Source of the DNA: Tepidisphaera sp.
GTDB taxonomy: Bacteria; Planctomycetota; Phycisphaerae; Phycisphaerales; UBA1924
NCBI GenBank assembly: GCA_016124375.1
Contig: WGNV01000001.1
Span: forward strand, 248,001-312,000
Direction: 5' to 3'
DNA: 64,000 nucleotides
Position numbers and translations under genes: made by a program. This document shows, in pieces, positions 55,701 through 64,000 of the stretch (positions are counted from its first letter, which is position 1; the number at the start of each line of letters is the position of its first letter). The notes below the pieces were generated by a model that saw only the letters and a program-made list of their open reading frames with translations, had not been told where the DNA came from and made no database searches.

Positions 55701-57065
55701 GTCGACCAGGCGCTGCGCACCTTGCGCGAGCGCCTGCTCGCCCGCCCCGCACGTCCACACCTCGGGCCGGTGATCGCGCCCCGGGCGCAGGCGATCGAGG
55801 GTTGGGAGACGCTCGACCCGATGATGCACACCCAGCCCGGCGTCAGTTGCGACAGCGTGATGATGTACAACGAGGCCCGCGAGCAGACGGCGCTGTGGGC
55901 GGTGCGGGCCGAGGACGGGCAGCTGCGCCCGCTCTGGTATCGCAAGTCCAAGTCGCGCCCGAGCGTGCTGCGGGTGGGCCTTGATAGCACGCTGATGTAC
56001 TGGCCCAGCCCGCGGGGCGGACGCGTGGAATCGGTCGGCCCCGACGGGGCCACGCAGTGGCGCACGGATGAGCTGAGCACGCTCTTCGGAGCCGCGGGCG
56101 ACCCCAACGAACGCATCCCGACGCCCATGGACGGGCAGGTGCGTCCGGACGATCTGTTGTTCGCGGTGCAGGGTGAGGTGCTGTGCCTGGTACAGCGCTG
56201 CGGCAAGGCCGCGGGCGTCTCGCTGCGCGACGGCGCCACGCTGTGGAACACGACGCTTCCCGCGACGCGCGTGTACGAACTGTCCGGAGTCGGCGACAGC
56301 GTGATGGTCGCCGGCTCGCAGCACCAGGACACGCAGGACGCGCCGTGGGGCGCCTTCGCCGGGGCGATCAACCTGAGCAACGGGCAGATGCGCTCGACCA
56401 TCGCCCGCGACGCGTTGGGTGATCACGTCCGGTGGATCCGCCCCGTGCCGGGAGGCGACGCGCTGATCGGCACCAGCGACGGGGTGATGCGCGTCGACCC
56501 CGCCGACGGCTCGGTGCGCTGGCACACCAAGTACGACCCGGCACGCACCGCCATCGCGTCTTGGGTGCTCACCTCCAGCGCCTACATGCTCGACGGGGAC
56601 ATGGCGCTGCATCGCGTCAACCTCGCCAGCGGCGACATCGGCGCCGTCGACGGAATCCGGAGCAAACTCACCCTGCCGGTGATCGCTTCGCCCAAGGCCG
56701 ACTCGCTGGCCCTGGGAAGCACGCGCGGGATGATCGTGCTCGACGACGCCGGCAACCTGATCGGCGCCGACGCGCTCGATGACCAGGCCCGCATCGAACC
56801 CCCCGCGATCGGCGACAACCTGTGCGTGGCGATCGAGAGCCCGGACCGCGAACTGGGCGGGGTCGAAAGCGATACCTTCGTCGCAAGGTTGTACCTGTTC
56901 GAACGGCCGGGCGGACGCCTGGCGGCTCTGGAACGGATCAAGCTCTACGACGTGCCCCGCAGCATCACGCTGCTCGACGGCAAGATCCTCATCGGGCAGG
57001 GCTCCGCCACCCTCGTGCTGGAAGCAAGCGACGATTCGCCCCCGGGCGAAGCACCGCAGAAGTAG
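52785..57065 (+). CDS. Very large exported PQQ-like beta-propeller protein
   Basis: A 1426-residue protein from GTG 52785 with GGAGG upstream, giving signal RNLATISILGGVFGVALSPAAMAQ; the frame opens earlier but without export logic. About 25-240 is helical, TPR-like. About 250-620 is a PQQ-like propeller (VGDRVYVNDGSWIRCLDAAT, VHAFDASTGRPLWTEDV). About 640-1000 is helical with TPR-like repeats. About 1015-1426 is a second propeller (VMRVDPADGSVRWHTKYDP, LYLFERPGGRLAAL). No PQQ-dehydrogenase catalytic motif is visible, so probably a scaffold or sensor in the periplasm or outer membrane. Confidence 0.85.
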   Translation: MRNLATISILGGVFGVALSPAAMAQVQPGATRAVFPDDSVVAHDALIRVRELAGAGNAGEALRVLQGVLDTEADKVLPSDADPDVYLPVRALANQLLLADPALLAKYRELEGPEAQTLLTRDDLAGVERTRFLTPAGFEAALRLAQIDFEAARFNAAFLTLAQVGPHPDRAGDKAKDAARLLERVARFVPRADVFKLLEQWQHDAGLPLTHPEGVPPAPELAAASRTSLDPLPPITQASINPEALQQVGLDPLMDIGDEHGGKLAWVLPSVVGDRVYVNDGSWIRCLDAATLAQRWAQRPDRNAGRALAASDQVFGFIGYQPGLPEDMASVTVANGVAIAPGGIAIGGVRTRDRRVHAFDASTGRPLWTEDVATLDDHLRDTIAMGPVVVDGDVAVLGMRKTNVSKRVNALYLAGVDLYTGGLRWWRLVASIGTNPWGRATTRPDAATLDGGIVYRADEMGVIGAYRADNGRPVWVRLGASSARANDPQQIRMLMQTPPAPYNMTAPVVAGGSVFCVEPGRGRVIELDAANGRLKSSRDGAALDDPKYLLRVGDQLACVSATRVVFVPLAELESGKISMTPPQNQPPIVGRACVAGDRVLLPLEGQVLIISPEAPADAERVDVAGMGNLVVADVPGATPHLIAAGWQNVSSFMKWDVASALLEARITRNPGDPDPLLTSIELLKRAAKIDRVPPLADRVLTLLDANPTSDRSLSLRGRLFDLLLGMIRDAAASMNAAKSDAGEEHPPPAADLARLDAIAQRLERCAESPDQLAAMSFQLAWLREAQSRPEQAVEQYQRVLLDPALAELHPAWLTSDEDGAATSPRAGDEAARRLRLVLRHAGPKAYDAFDEEAAAQFKDAAGASPEDLITLARRYPAASVTPQIYLAAARAFGDRHRVQDARLALGAGLAAAELSASIGRPDEQGGLPSLLSALLAASPDVYQQAPIYRVLSRIGRERPGLSLSGKAGVAEGVDQALRTLRERLLARPARPHLGPVIAPRAQAIEGWETLDPMMHTQPGVSCDSVMMYNEAREQTALWAVRAEDGQLRPLWYRKSKSRPSVLRVGLDSTLMYWPSPRGGRVESVGPDGATQWRTDELSTLFGAAGDPNERIPTPMDGQVRPDDLLFAVQGEVLCLVQRCGKAAGVSLRDGATLWNTTLPATRVYELSGVGDSVMVAGSQHQDTQDAPWGAFAGAINLSNGQMRSTIARDALGDHVRWIRPVPGGDALIGTSDGVMRVDPADGSVRWHTKYDPARTAIASWVLTSSAYMLDGDMALHRVNLASGDIGAVDGIRSKLTLPVIASPKADSLALGSTRGMIVLDDAGNLIGADALDDQARIEPPAIGDNLCVAIESPDRELGGVESDTFVARLYLFERPGGRLAALERIKLYDVPRSITLLDGKILIGQGSATLVLEASDDSPPGEAPQK

Positions 57066-57130
57066 CGCCGCAAGCAGTCAAGCTGTTCCGGCGGCCCCGC
57101 CCCGTGCGCCGCTCTCGCGTTCACGCGCCC

Positions 57131-58561
57131 TCACGACCATTGAATCTCAACGCCCGCCTCGGCAGGGGTGATGATGCCCAGTTGACGCTTCAGGCTTTGC
57201 GCCAGATCCGGCGCGATGAACCGATAGCCGGCGCGACGCAGCTTTTCGGGCACGGCGCGGCAACTGACCAGCAGCGCCTCCGCCTTGTCGCCCAGCAGCC
57301 CCTGAAGCATGCCCGCAGGAACCTTCGCCAGCAGCGAGCGGTCCACCGATTCCGCGAGGATGCGGGCAAAGTCCGCCGAACGGACGGCCGCGGGCGACAC
57401 GATGTTGATCGCCCCGCTGATCTCTTCCTTGACCAGGGCGAAAAGTGTGGCCGCGACCACATCATCCATATCGACCCAGGGCCACCACGCCTGCCCCTCA
57501 CCCGGCACGCACCCCAGCCCCGCCTGAAACCAGGGCACCAGCGCCCGCAGCAGGCCCGAGCGACGCGCGAGCGCCACCCCGATGCGAAGATTGACCACCC
57601 GCACGCCGGCAACTCGGGCGGGCTCGGCCGCGGCTTCCCAATCGCGCGATACCTCCGCGAGAAAGCCGCTTCCTACCCCCGCGCCTTCGGTGAGTTCCTG
57701 GTCGCCCCGGTCGCCATACAGCCCCACGCCCGACGCCACCACCAGCACCTTGGGCGGCTTGGCGCTGGCCGCGATCGTGTTGGCGATGAGCCGCGTGCCG
57801 TCTACGCGGCTCGAACGAATGCGATCGCGCTTGCGCTTGGTCCAGCGCCCGCTGACCACGGGCTCACCCGCCAGGTGCACCACCGCGTCAAGGCCATCAA
57901 GGGCGTCGGGCGCCAGTTGGCCCCCCTTGGCCCCCGCGCCGGGTTGCCAGAGAATCTCGCCCACCCCGGCCTTGCGCCGCACCAGGCGCACCACGTCGTG
58001 CCCGGCAGTGGAGAGCACACCGCACAGCGCCGAGCCGATGGCCCCGCTGCTGCCGCTGACGCCGACGCGCAGCCACCTTGGCTCGCCCTGCCACGCCGCC
58101 AGTTCGGCATGCATCGCCAGGTCGGCCCGCACCCGCGCATGCCGGAACGCGAAGAGTCGCTCGAGATCGCGCTTGAGCCCCGCGCCGGCGAATCGCCACG
58201 TCAGCGAGTGCATCGGCAGCGCGAACTCGACGGTATCGGTGAGCACGCTGGTATTTGGCGTCGGGCCGGCCGACACCTCGTGCCTGTGCACCCATTTGGC
58301 GAACGGCCCGCGCCGCTGCTCGTCGATGAACCTTCGCCCGGGCATGAAGCCCTTGTGCTCGGCGTGCCAGGTGAACGGAATCGGCCCGACACGGGAGCGG
58401 AAGACCACGCTCCCTCCATCGCGGATGCCGCCCGCCTGGCTGATGAGCCTGATCTCCTGCCAGGGGGGTGCCAGGCGCTGGAACGCGCCCGGGCGCTCGT
58501 GCCACGCGAACAGCGTGGCCGCGTCGACACCGAAGGTGGATCGGGCGATGAGTGTGGGCAT
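57131..58561 (-). CDS. TIGR01777-type NAD(P)-epimerase fused to an SRPBCC domain
   Basis: A 476-residue protein. Residues about 1-150 are an SRPBCC domain (ARSTFGVDAATLFAWHERPG, FTWHAEHKGF, FVHRHEV-like). From about 163 a Rossmann fold begins with VGVSGSSGAIGSALCGVL (GxxGxxG), followed by DALDGLDAVVHLAGEPVV, RIRSSRVDGTRLIANTI and VVASGVGLYGDRGD. The C-terminus (about 430-476) is DUF1731-like (LLVSCRAVPEKLRRAGYRF). This fused form is widespread in the SulA/YfcH relatives; it is a predicted sugar-nucleotide or related epimerase with unknown substrate. Confidence 0.9.
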   Translation of the reverse strand: MPTLIARSTFGVDAATLFAWHERPGAFQRLAPPWQEIRLISQAGGIRDGGSVVFRSRVGPIPFTWHAEHKGFMPGRRFIDEQRRGPFAKWVHRHEVSAGPTPNTSVLTDTVEFALPMHSLTWRFAGAGLKRDLERLFAFRHARVRADLAMHAELAAWQGEPRWLRVGVSGSSGAIGSALCGVLSTAGHDVVRLVRRKAGVGEILWQPGAGAKGGQLAPDALDGLDAVVHLAGEPVVSGRWTKRKRDRIRSSRVDGTRLIANTIAASAKPPKVLVVASGVGLYGDRGDQELTEGAGVGSGFLAEVSRDWEAAAEPARVAGVRVVNLRIGVALARRSGLLRALVPWFQAGLGCVPGEGQAWWPWVDMDDVVAATLFALVKEEISGAINIVSPAAVRSADFARILAESVDRSLLAKVPAGMLQGLLGDKAEALLVSCRAVPEKLRRAGYRFIAPDLAQSLKRQLGIITPAEAGVEIQWS

Positions 58562-58678
58562 GAGCGGAACGATGACCCCAACGCCCCACGAGCGGGGCCC
58601 TGCGCAATCAGCGTATCACGGGGGCGGAGGCCGGGTGCTTGCGCGGGCGACACGGGCCGGGCGTACGCTGAGTTCGCC

Positions 58679-59308
58679 ATGACCACCTCGCCCGATGCAG
58701 CGATCGAGCTCCAGACCATTCGTGGGTTCCTGGACGCGCTCGGCGCCAAGACCCCTACCCCCGGCGGCGGTGCCGCGGCCGGTCTCGTCGGCGCCGTCGG
58801 GGCGGCCCTCGGACGCATGGTCGTCGCCTACTCGGCCGGCAAGAAATCTCTCGCGGCTCACGAGCCGCTTCTGGCGGCGTCGCTCGACTCGCTGCGAGCG
58901 ACCGCCGCACGCCTCGTGACGCTCGCCGATGAAGACGCCGCGGCCTATGCCAAGGTCAACGAGCTGTCGCGACTGCCTGACACCGACCCGCGCCGCCGCG
59001 ATGACTGGGACGCCGCCACACGCAGGAGCGTGGACGTACCGCTGTCCATGATCGACCAGTGCGTCGACCTGCTCGGACGCCTCGAGACACTCTGCGGCAC
59101 GAGCAACCCCCACCTGAGGTCCGACCTGGCGATCGCCGCGGTGCTGGCCGAGGCCGGCGCACGCAGCGCCGCCTGGAACGTGACGGTCAACGCCCCGAAC
59201 CTGCCGGAGTCCGCTCGCGATCAGGCCCTCGCCAGCGTGCGACAGCTGGTCGAGCAGTGCCGACGCAAAGCCGGGGTGATCGAGCAGCGCTGCCAGGCCG
59301 GCTGGTAA
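58679..59308 (+). CDS. Cyclodeaminase/cyclohydrolase (FTCD-C) family protein
   Basis: A 209-residue protein from ATG 58679. The family signature TPTPGGGAAAGLVGAVGAALGRMVVAYSAGKK is split here as TPTPGGGAAAGL and ALGRMVVAYSAGKK near residues 25-55. A helical body follows, with LADEDAAAYAKVNEL and LRSDLAIAAVLAEAGARSA. It corresponds to the stand-alone form of formiminotetrahydrofolate cyclodeaminase (FchA), which makes methenyl-THF from formimino-THF. No histidine-degradation genes are nearby. Confidence 0.9.
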   Translation: MTTSPDAAIELQTIRGFLDALGAKTPTPGGGAAAGLVGAVGAALGRMVVAYSAGKKSLAAHEPLLAASLDSLRATAARLVTLADEDAAAYAKVNELSRLPDTDPRRRDDWDAATRRSVDVPLSMIDQCVDLLGRLETLCGTSNPHLRSDLAIAAVLAEAGARSAAWNVTVNAPNLPESARDQALASVRQLVEQCRRKAGVIEQRCQAGW

Positions 59309-59467
59309 GGCCGCGACCCCGCCCGCCGACGCCGTCCGCGAGCCGACACGCCCGCGCCGCCCGCCGCCGATACACTTTCGCTCGTCGCGTCGCCCCGCGG
59401 GCACGCGAATCAGGGGTTGGCCGACAGCCGCGATTCAAAGGCGGCTTTTTCAACAGGAGAATCGCGA

Positions 59468-60169
59468 ATGACCGTTCGCCCCCGCCTTGGCTTCTTCATG
59501 ACGATCACCGGCGCCGCACTGCTGCTCATGGCGGGCGGGTTCGCCTCGCGGACTGTGCTCCAGCGACAGGCCGCGGCTACGCCCACCTCGGTGGCCATCG
59601 TCGACCTCCAGCGCCTGTTCAGCAAGCTCGACGAACTCTCCGACCGCAACAAGGAACTCGACGCCAAGGAAAAAGGCTACAACGACGAGCTCGAAGGCCT
59701 GAAAAAGCAGGCCGACCAGATCGAGGACGATCTCAAGAAGACCGTCGATCCCTCCGACCGCAAGACCCGCACCGACATGTCGATGCAGGCGGTGATCCTC
59801 CGCCAATCCCTGCAGGGCAAGAAAGAGATCTACGGCCGAGTGATGGACATCTCCTCCGCCGACGTCATCCGCGAGCTCTACAACAAGTCCGTCGATGAGA
59901 TCAACCAGGTCGCCAAGCGCGACGGGTTCGACCTGGTGCTCTTCGACGACCGAGGCATCACCCTGCCCGAACGCAGCGGCATGAAAGACCTCAACGCGAT
60001 CATCGCCGGCAAGCGGATCCTTTTCGCCACTCCCAGCATCGACATTACCGACCGCCTCATCACCATCATGAACAACGACTACCACGCCGGCGTCAAGGCG
60101 CCCTCGGCTACGACGCCGCCCGCCCCCGAGCCCGCTCCGGCCGGCTCTTCGGGTGCGATGCAGAAGTGA
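59468..60169 (+). CDS. OmpH/Skp-family periplasmic chaperone-like protein
   Basis: A 233-residue protein from ATG 59468 (AGGAGA upstream). It has a signal or anchor at about 9-32 (GFFMTITGAALLLMAGGFA). The Skp domain follows: TSVAIVDLQRLFSKLDELS, a long charged coiled coil (about 65-120), and DVIRELYNKSVDEINQVAKR, then FDLVLFDDRGITLP. The C-terminus is a Pro/Ala tail (TTPPAPEPAPAG). It would guide unfolded outer-membrane proteins. A terminator follows. Confidence 0.9.
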   Translation: MTVRPRLGFFMTITGAALLLMAGGFASRTVLQRQAAATPTSVAIVDLQRLFSKLDELSDRNKELDAKEKGYNDELEGLKKQADQIEDDLKKTVDPSDRKTRTDMSMQAVILRQSLQGKKEIYGRVMDISSADVIRELYNKSVDEINQVAKRDGFDLVLFDDRGITLPERSGMKDLNAIIAGKRILFATPSIDITDRLITIMNNDYHAGVKAPSATTPPAPEPAPAGSSGAMQK

Positions 60170-60199
60170 TCGCCTGAAACATCTCTCACGGCTCGAACG

Positions 60200-60224
60200 C
60201 CCCGGCGCTCCCCGCCGGGGTTTT
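60200..60224 (+). terminator. Intrinsic terminator after the OmpH gene
   Basis: An 8 bp stem CCCCGGCG / CGCCGGGG with a five-base loop, followed by TTTTC. It lies between the OmpH stop (60169) and the convergent uvrC stop (60271), and may serve both. Confidence 0.85.
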
Positions 60225-60270
60225 CGTGCGCCCGCCCGGCCCTCTCGCACGGGCGAGCCCGAACGCCGCG

Positions 60271-61665
60271 TCACTCTTCTTCCAGCGTCTTCTTCCGCCG
60301 CAAGATGTGGTGATAGTGCTGCGCGAAGCGGTGTGCCTCGTCGCGGATCGACTGCACCAGTTTCAGCCCCGGGTTCTCGCGCCCCAGCCTGATCGGCTCG
60401 CTCCGCTCCTGCACGTAGATCAGCTCTTCCTTCTTCGCCAAACTGATCACCATCGGGGGCTTCACGTTGAGCAGCCCGAACACCTCGAGCGCCGCGTGCA
60501 ACTGCCCCAAGCCGCCATCGATCACGATCACATCCGGGTACAGCTCCTGCCCGTCCCCCGCCTCGCGATACCGGCGGCTCACCACCTCGCGGATGCTCGC
60601 GTAGTCGTCGTTGCCCCCCTCGACCGTCTTGATCTTGTAGCGCCGATACTCGTCCTTGAACGGACGCCCATCGATGAAGCACACTTTGCTGCCCACCGTC
60701 TCGCCGCCCTTCAAATGCGCAATGTCGATGCACTCGACGCACCGGATCGGCTCTTCAAGCTCAAGCGTCCGTTGCAGGCTTTTGAGCGCCTTGTCGGGCT
60801 CGAATATGAACTGCTCGGTCTCGGGCTGCCAGTTGTCATCACGGGTCGCGCGTTCGTCGAGCTTTTCGATGGCGCGGATCTGATCGCGAATGGCCGCGGC
60901 TTTTTCAAACTTCAGTTCAGACGCCGCCTGCTCCATTTCGGCCTTGAGCTCGCGCAGCATCGAGCTGCGCTTGGTGTTCAGAAACCGCACGAACCGCTCG
61001 ACGTCGTCGCGATACGCGACTTTCGAAATCTTGTCCGCGCACGGCGCCGTGCACTGGTTGATCGAGTACAGCAGGCAAGGCCGAAAGCGCGCGTTCTTCG
61101 GGTCGCCCGCCACGATGTCCAGCTTGCACGTGCGAAACTTGAACACCCTCTGAAGCACCTGGATCGCCTCGCGCAGCGCCCCGGCGTTCGTAAACGGCCC
61201 GAAGATCCGCGCCCCCTTCAACTCCTTGCTCACCGGCGAACGCGTGACGAACACCCGCGGAAAGTCCTCGCGCGACGTCACCGCCAGATACGGAAACGTC
61301 TTGTCATCCGTCAGCCTCACATTGAACCGCGGCTTGATGTCCTTGATCAGCCGGTTCTCCGTCAGCAACGCCTCCCACTCGCTCTCGCACAGCAGCACCT
61401 CGAAGTCGTGCACCACGTCCAGCATCGGCTCCTTCTTCGGCCCCAGCTCGGCGGAGGGAACAAAGTACGAACTCACGCGGTCGGGCAGACTCAGCGCCTT
61501 GCCCACGTACAGCACCACCCCCGCGTGATCCTTCATGAGATACACGCCCGGCTGATGCGCCAGCGAACGCGCCTTGCGCAAGAGCCGCTCCAACCGCTCC
61601 TCGCGATTTTCGGAGCCCCATTCGGGCGGCATGGTTTGGGGGGGTTCTTCGGACGCCACGCACAC
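60271..61665 (-). CDS. uvrC: Excinuclease ABC subunit C without the C-terminal HhH domain
   Basis: A 464-residue protein (ATG 61665; an ATG at 61632 also possible). The GIY-YIG nuclease is at about 38-115 ([32 protein letters not shown]). Then come the cysteine-containing [15 protein letters not shown], a UVR motif ([20 protein letters not shown]) and the RNase H-like incision domain ([46 protein letters not shown]). It makes the 3' and 5' cuts in nucleotide excision repair. The chain ends right after [12 protein letters not shown], where typical roughly 600-residue UvrC continues into a helix-hairpin-helix DNA-binding tail. Confidence 0.95.
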   Translation of the reverse strand: MCVASEEPPQTMPPEWGSENREERLERLLRKARSLAHQPGVYLMKDHAGVVLYVGKALSLPDRVSSYFVPSAELGPKKEPMLDVVHDFEVLLCESEWEALLTENRLIKDIKPRFNVRLTDDKTFPYLAVTSREDFPRVFVTRSPVSKELKGARIFGPFTNAGALREAIQVLQRVFKFRTCKLDIVAGDPKNARFRPCLLYSINQCTAPCADKISKVAYRDDVERFVRFLNTKRSSMLRELKAEMEQAASELKFEKAAAIRDQIRAIEKLDERATRDDNWQPETEQFIFEPDKALKSLQRTLELEEPIRCVECIDIAHLKGGETVGSKVCFIDGRPFKDEYRRYKIKTVEGGNDDYASIREVVSRRYREAGDGQELYPDVIVIDGGLGQLHAALEVFGLLNVKPPMVISLAKKEELIYVQERSEPIRLGRENPGLKLVQSIRDEAHRFAQHYHHILRRKKTLEEE

Positions 61666-61707
61666 ATGCTAGAGGCGGCACAGGCCCTACAGAGGTCACA
61701 CATCGCA

Positions 61708-61728
61708 CAGCGGTGCCCCGCACCGCTG
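61708..61728. repeat. Short palindrome between divergent uvrC and chemoreceptor genes
   Basis: A perfect 8 bp stem CAGCGGTG / CACCGCTG with a CCCCG loop. The AGCGGTGC...GCACCGCT core resembles the inner hairpins of the REP-like element at 46316-46391, so it may be a solo unit. No T-run follows, so a terminator role is unlikely. Confidence 0.55.
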
Positions 61729-61856
61729 ACTTTGTGAATCCGGACAAGGAGCGAGACAATTCGTCGCCCCGGCGAACCGACATTCTCCCCCGTCGCCCCA
61801 GCGTTCTGTGTGTGAACGCGCCCGACGGCGACAGGGAACACGCGGGGAGCCAACGC

Positions 61857-63641
61857 ATGGATACGCCCAAGAAGAGCATCAGCCTGTCATTCAAGATTGT
61901 CGCCGCGACGGTCGGCGTCGTCGTTGCCGTCGTCGCGGTCAACTACGTCGTCTTTCTCAGCGGCTACACCCGCGACGCCAAGAAGGACCTCATGGAAAAG
62001 GCCGCGGCCTTCACCGCCGTGGCCGACGAAACCAAGAACCACGTCAGCAAGCTCCAGTCGCAGCACGCCTTCGACGGCGAAAAACTGCTGAACGAGGCCC
62101 TGGCCCAGGTCAAGGCCGGCTCCTCCTACGACAAGACCCGCTTCTACCAGACCATTCCCGTGGTCGCCGCCTGGACCGCCGCCCGCCAGGCGGCCAAGGA
62201 CGAAGGCCTGGACTTCAAGGTCCCCGCCTTCCACGCCCGCAACCCCGCCAACGAAGTTGAGCCCAGTTCCTTCCGGGGCAAGCTGCTCTCAGACCTCGAG
62301 GCCAGCGTCAAGGCCGGCAAGGAAGAGTCCATGGGCCGCATCGACCCCGCCACCAACGAACTGCACTACATGCGCGCGATCAAGCTCGATGAATCGTGCA
62401 TGATGTGCCACGGCGACCCCGCCAAGTACGACATCAAGGACGAGAAGGGCAACTACGACGGCAAAGACCCGCTGGGATTCACGATGGAAAACTGGAAGCC
62501 GGGCGACATGCACGGCGCCTTTGAGATCATCATGCCGCTGGCGCCCGTCGACGCTCAGGTCGCCGGCTTCTTCCAGAACGGCCTGATCTGGACCGTCCCG
62601 CTGCTGGTCGGCGGCATCGGGCTCTTCGTCTTCGCCCTGCGTTACCTCTTCGGCAAGCCCATGGCCGGCCTGCTCAACCTCGTCCGCGACCTCGCCAGCG
62701 GCGACGGCGACCTCACCAAGCGCCTCAACCTCAGCCGCGGCGATGAAATCGGCCAACTCGCCTTCAACATCGATACGTTCGTCGGCAACCTGCACGGGCT
62801 CATCGGCGATGTCTCCGGCGTGACCCGCGAGGTCGCGTCCGCCAGCACCGAGATCGCCGCCAGCGCCGAGGAAATGGCCGCCGGCCTCTCGCGCCAGGAA
62901 CAACAGACCCAGGCCGTCTCCGCCGCCGTCGAAGAAATGTCCGCCAGCGTGCAGGAAGTCGCCCAGAAGGGTCAGAGCGCCAGCCAGGCCGCGGCCGAAG
63001 CCCAGAAAGACTCGACCACCGGCGGCCAGGTCGTCACCCAGACCGTCGACGAGATGCGCGGCATCTCCGATGAAGTCGGCCGCAGCGCTCAGGCCGTCGC
63101 CAGCCTCGGCAAGAAGTCCGAGCAGATCGGCCAGATCATCGAAGTCATCAACGACATTGCCGAGCAGACCAACCTGCTCGCCCTGAACGCGGCCATCGAA
63201 GCCGCCCGCGCTGGCGAACACGGGCGGGGGTTCGCCGTCGTCGCCGACGAAGTGCGCAAACTCGCCGAGCGCACCACCAAGGCCACCGAAGAGGTCGCCA
63301 CCTCCATCAAGGAGATCCAGAGCGACACCGAGACGGCGGTGAAGCAGATGGAAGCCGGCAGCGCCCGCGTGCACAAGGGCGTGGAGCTCGCCAACAGCGC
63401 CGGCAACGCCCTGGGGCGCATCACCCAGAGCAGCCAGGGCCTGGCGGGCATGGTGCAGGCGATCGCCGCCGCCGCCGAGCAGCAAAGCAGCACCAGCACC
63501 CAGATCGCCCGCAATGTGGCGGAAATCAACGCCGTCACCAAGGAGTCTTCGCAAGGCGCTTCGCAAGCCGCCAAGGCCGCGGCCCTGCTCAGCGAACAGA
63601 GCGAACGCCTGCAGCATCTGGTCAACAAGTTCAAGCTGTAA
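61857..63641 (+). CDS. Methyl-accepting chemotaxis protein with c-type heme sensor domain
   Basis: A 594-residue protein from ATG 61857 (GGGGAG upstream). TM1 lies at about 14-35. The periplasmic region (36-240) resembles the Tll0287/DUF3365 heme-sensor fold and contains CMMCH at 181-185, a c-type heme attachment motif. TM2 lies at about 243-266. A HAMP-like segment ([27 protein letters not shown]) follows, then the signalling coiled coil with tip [33 protein letters not shown] near 436-468. It likely senses redox state, NO or oxygen and signals to CheA. No CheA or CheW gene is in the window. Confidence 0.93.
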   Translation: MDTPKKSISLSFKIVAATVGVVVAVVAVNYVVFLSGYTRDAKKDLMEKAAAFTAVADETKNHVSKLQSQHAFDGEKLLNEALAQVKAGSSYDKTRFYQTIPVVAAWTAARQAAKDEGLDFKVPAFHARNPANEVEPSSFRGKLLSDLEASVKAGKEESMGRIDPATNELHYMRAIKLDESCMMCHGDPAKYDIKDEKGNYDGKDPLGFTMENWKPGDMHGAFEIIMPLAPVDAQVAGFFQNGLIWTVPLLVGGIGLFVFALRYLFGKPMAGLLNLVRDLASGDGDLTKRLNLSRGDEIGQLAFNIDTFVGNLHGLIGDVSGVTREVASASTEIAASAEEMAAGLSRQEQQTQAVSAAVEEMSASVQEVAQKGQSASQAAAEAQKDSTTGGQVVTQTVDEMRGISDEVGRSAQAVASLGKKSEQIGQIIEVINDIAEQTNLLALNAAIEAARAGEHGRGFAVVADEVRKLAERTTKATEEVATSIKEIQSDTETAVKQMEAGSARVHKGVELANSAGNALGRITQSSQGLAGMVQAIAAAAEQQSSTSTQIARNVAEINAVTKESSQGASQAAKAAALLSEQSERLQHLVNKFKL

Positions 63642-63662
63642 TCAACGCTCCCGATCAACGTA

Positions 63663-63719
63663 GGGTCCAGGATAACTTCGGGGACCAGCATATCCGGAAC
63701 CCATGAACGGGGTTGCGGA
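63663..63719 (+). other. Structured region upstream of the second receptor gene
   Basis: Two successive hairpins: GGTCC / GGACC (63664-63668 with 63682-63686) and TCCGGAACCC / GGGTTGCGGA (63693-63702 with 63710-63719, one mismatch). They are followed by the terminator-like hairpin at 63743-63767. Together with the ATG at 63795, this could be a leader with an attenuator. It matches no riboswitch consensus I know. Confidence 0.45.
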
Positions 63720-63742
63720 GCCCGAACTCTGGATTCACTCCG

Positions 63743-63770
63743 ACCGCCGCCCGATGAGGACGGCGGTTTT
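63743..63770 (+). terminator. Terminator-like hairpin between the two receptor genes
   Basis: A 7 bp stem ACCGCCG / CGGCGGT with an 11-base loop, followed by TTTCAATTC. It is about 100 bp past the first receptor's stop and 25 bp before the second receptor's start, so it either ends the first transcript or attenuates the second. Confidence 0.65.
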
Positions 63771-63794
63771 CAATTCATCCCCCGGAGCCGATTC

Positions 63795-64000
63795 ATGAAG
63801 ATCAAGTCCAAGCTTGTCACGCTCTTCCTCACGATGGGCGTGGTGCCCGCGCTCGCCGTCGCATCGCTCGCCTGGTTCGCCACCGCCAAGATCCAGGACT
63901 CCGCCGGCGTGCGCTTCGAGTCGGTCTCCCGAGCCCTGCTTGACAAGATCGACCGCAACCTCTTCGAGCGCTACGGCGACGTGCAGGCCTTCGGGGTCAA
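63795..64000 (+). CDS. Probable methyl-accepting chemotaxis protein, partial (3' end outside window)
   Basis: ATG 63795 with GGAG upstream. About 68 residues are visible: MKIKSKLVTLFLTMGVVPAL starts a basic N-terminus plus transmembrane helix (about 8-30), then a periplasmic opening (IQDSAGVRFESVSRALLDKI). The layout and the neighbouring receptor gene suggest a second chemoreceptor, but no signalling domain lies within the window. Confidence 0.65.
   Translation, partial: MKIKSKLVTLFLTMGVVPALAVASLAWFATAKIQDSAGVRFESVSRALLDKIDRNLFERYGDVQAFGV

Overview
This is a high-GC window that reads like a chromosome segment of a planctomycete, most likely class Phycisphaerae. That is an inference from gene content: dockerin-like C-termini on large exported proteins, a DUF1559-like prepilin, PilM/GspF pilus genes, TIGR03790, PQQ-propeller and MuiA-like proteins, and five membrane proteins sharing a CxxC...CPECG zinc ribbon. 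No rRNA, tRNA, CRISPR array, insertion sequence or prophage was seen. Coding density is high on both strands, and most long alternative-frame ORFs are high-GC shadows.

Layout. 1-4119 (minus): a type IV pilus type operon (PilM-PilN-like fusion, PilO-like protein, a third anchored protein running off the left edge). 4391-8008 (plus): LysM/peptidoglycan-binding protein, metzincin-like protease and a helical protein. 8034-9935 (minus): methyltransferase, then rplM-rpsI with promoter and terminator. 10254-14181: CPBP protease and PrkA kinase. 14197-19422: zinc-ribbon membrane proteins and a GNAT enzyme. 19589-28704: substrate-binding protein, GspF, TIGR03790 protein, YggU, PilZ, a DUF433/DUF5615 pair, HIT hydrolase and a prepilin. 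29128-37401: histone-H1-like protein, SPINDLY-type glycosyltransferase, LptF/G, MuiA-like protein, lipoprotein and HolA. 37548-42092: ArsR-AHSA1 operon, IlvE with a histone-like tail, and a metal-binding cluster. 42314-46298: two more zinc-ribbon proteins, PgeF, Nudix and YbaB. 46401-48184: a split dnaX. 48403-57065: CoA-transferase subunit, two very large exported propeller proteins and a DUF5658 protein. 57131-64000: TIGR01777 epimerase, cyclodeaminase-like protein, OmpH/Skp, UvrC without its HhH tail, a c-heme chemoreceptor and the start of a second receptor.

The most interesting signals are as follows. (1) dnaX is split at an A7 slippery heptamer that has a GGGAG element exactly 10 nt upstream and a GC stem 6 nt downstream. 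A -1 shift would join the ATPase part to a separate tau-like C-terminal ORF, so here the shift would make the long form. (2) The same DnaX lacks its zinc-binding cysteine module. (3) A period-8 purine-rich satellite (units RAGAGACG and RAGTTCCG) sits just 3' of the stop codons of four unrelated genes, always in the sense orientation; a related octamer lies 3' of a fifth. (4) Nested-palindrome, REP-like elements flank the dnaX region.
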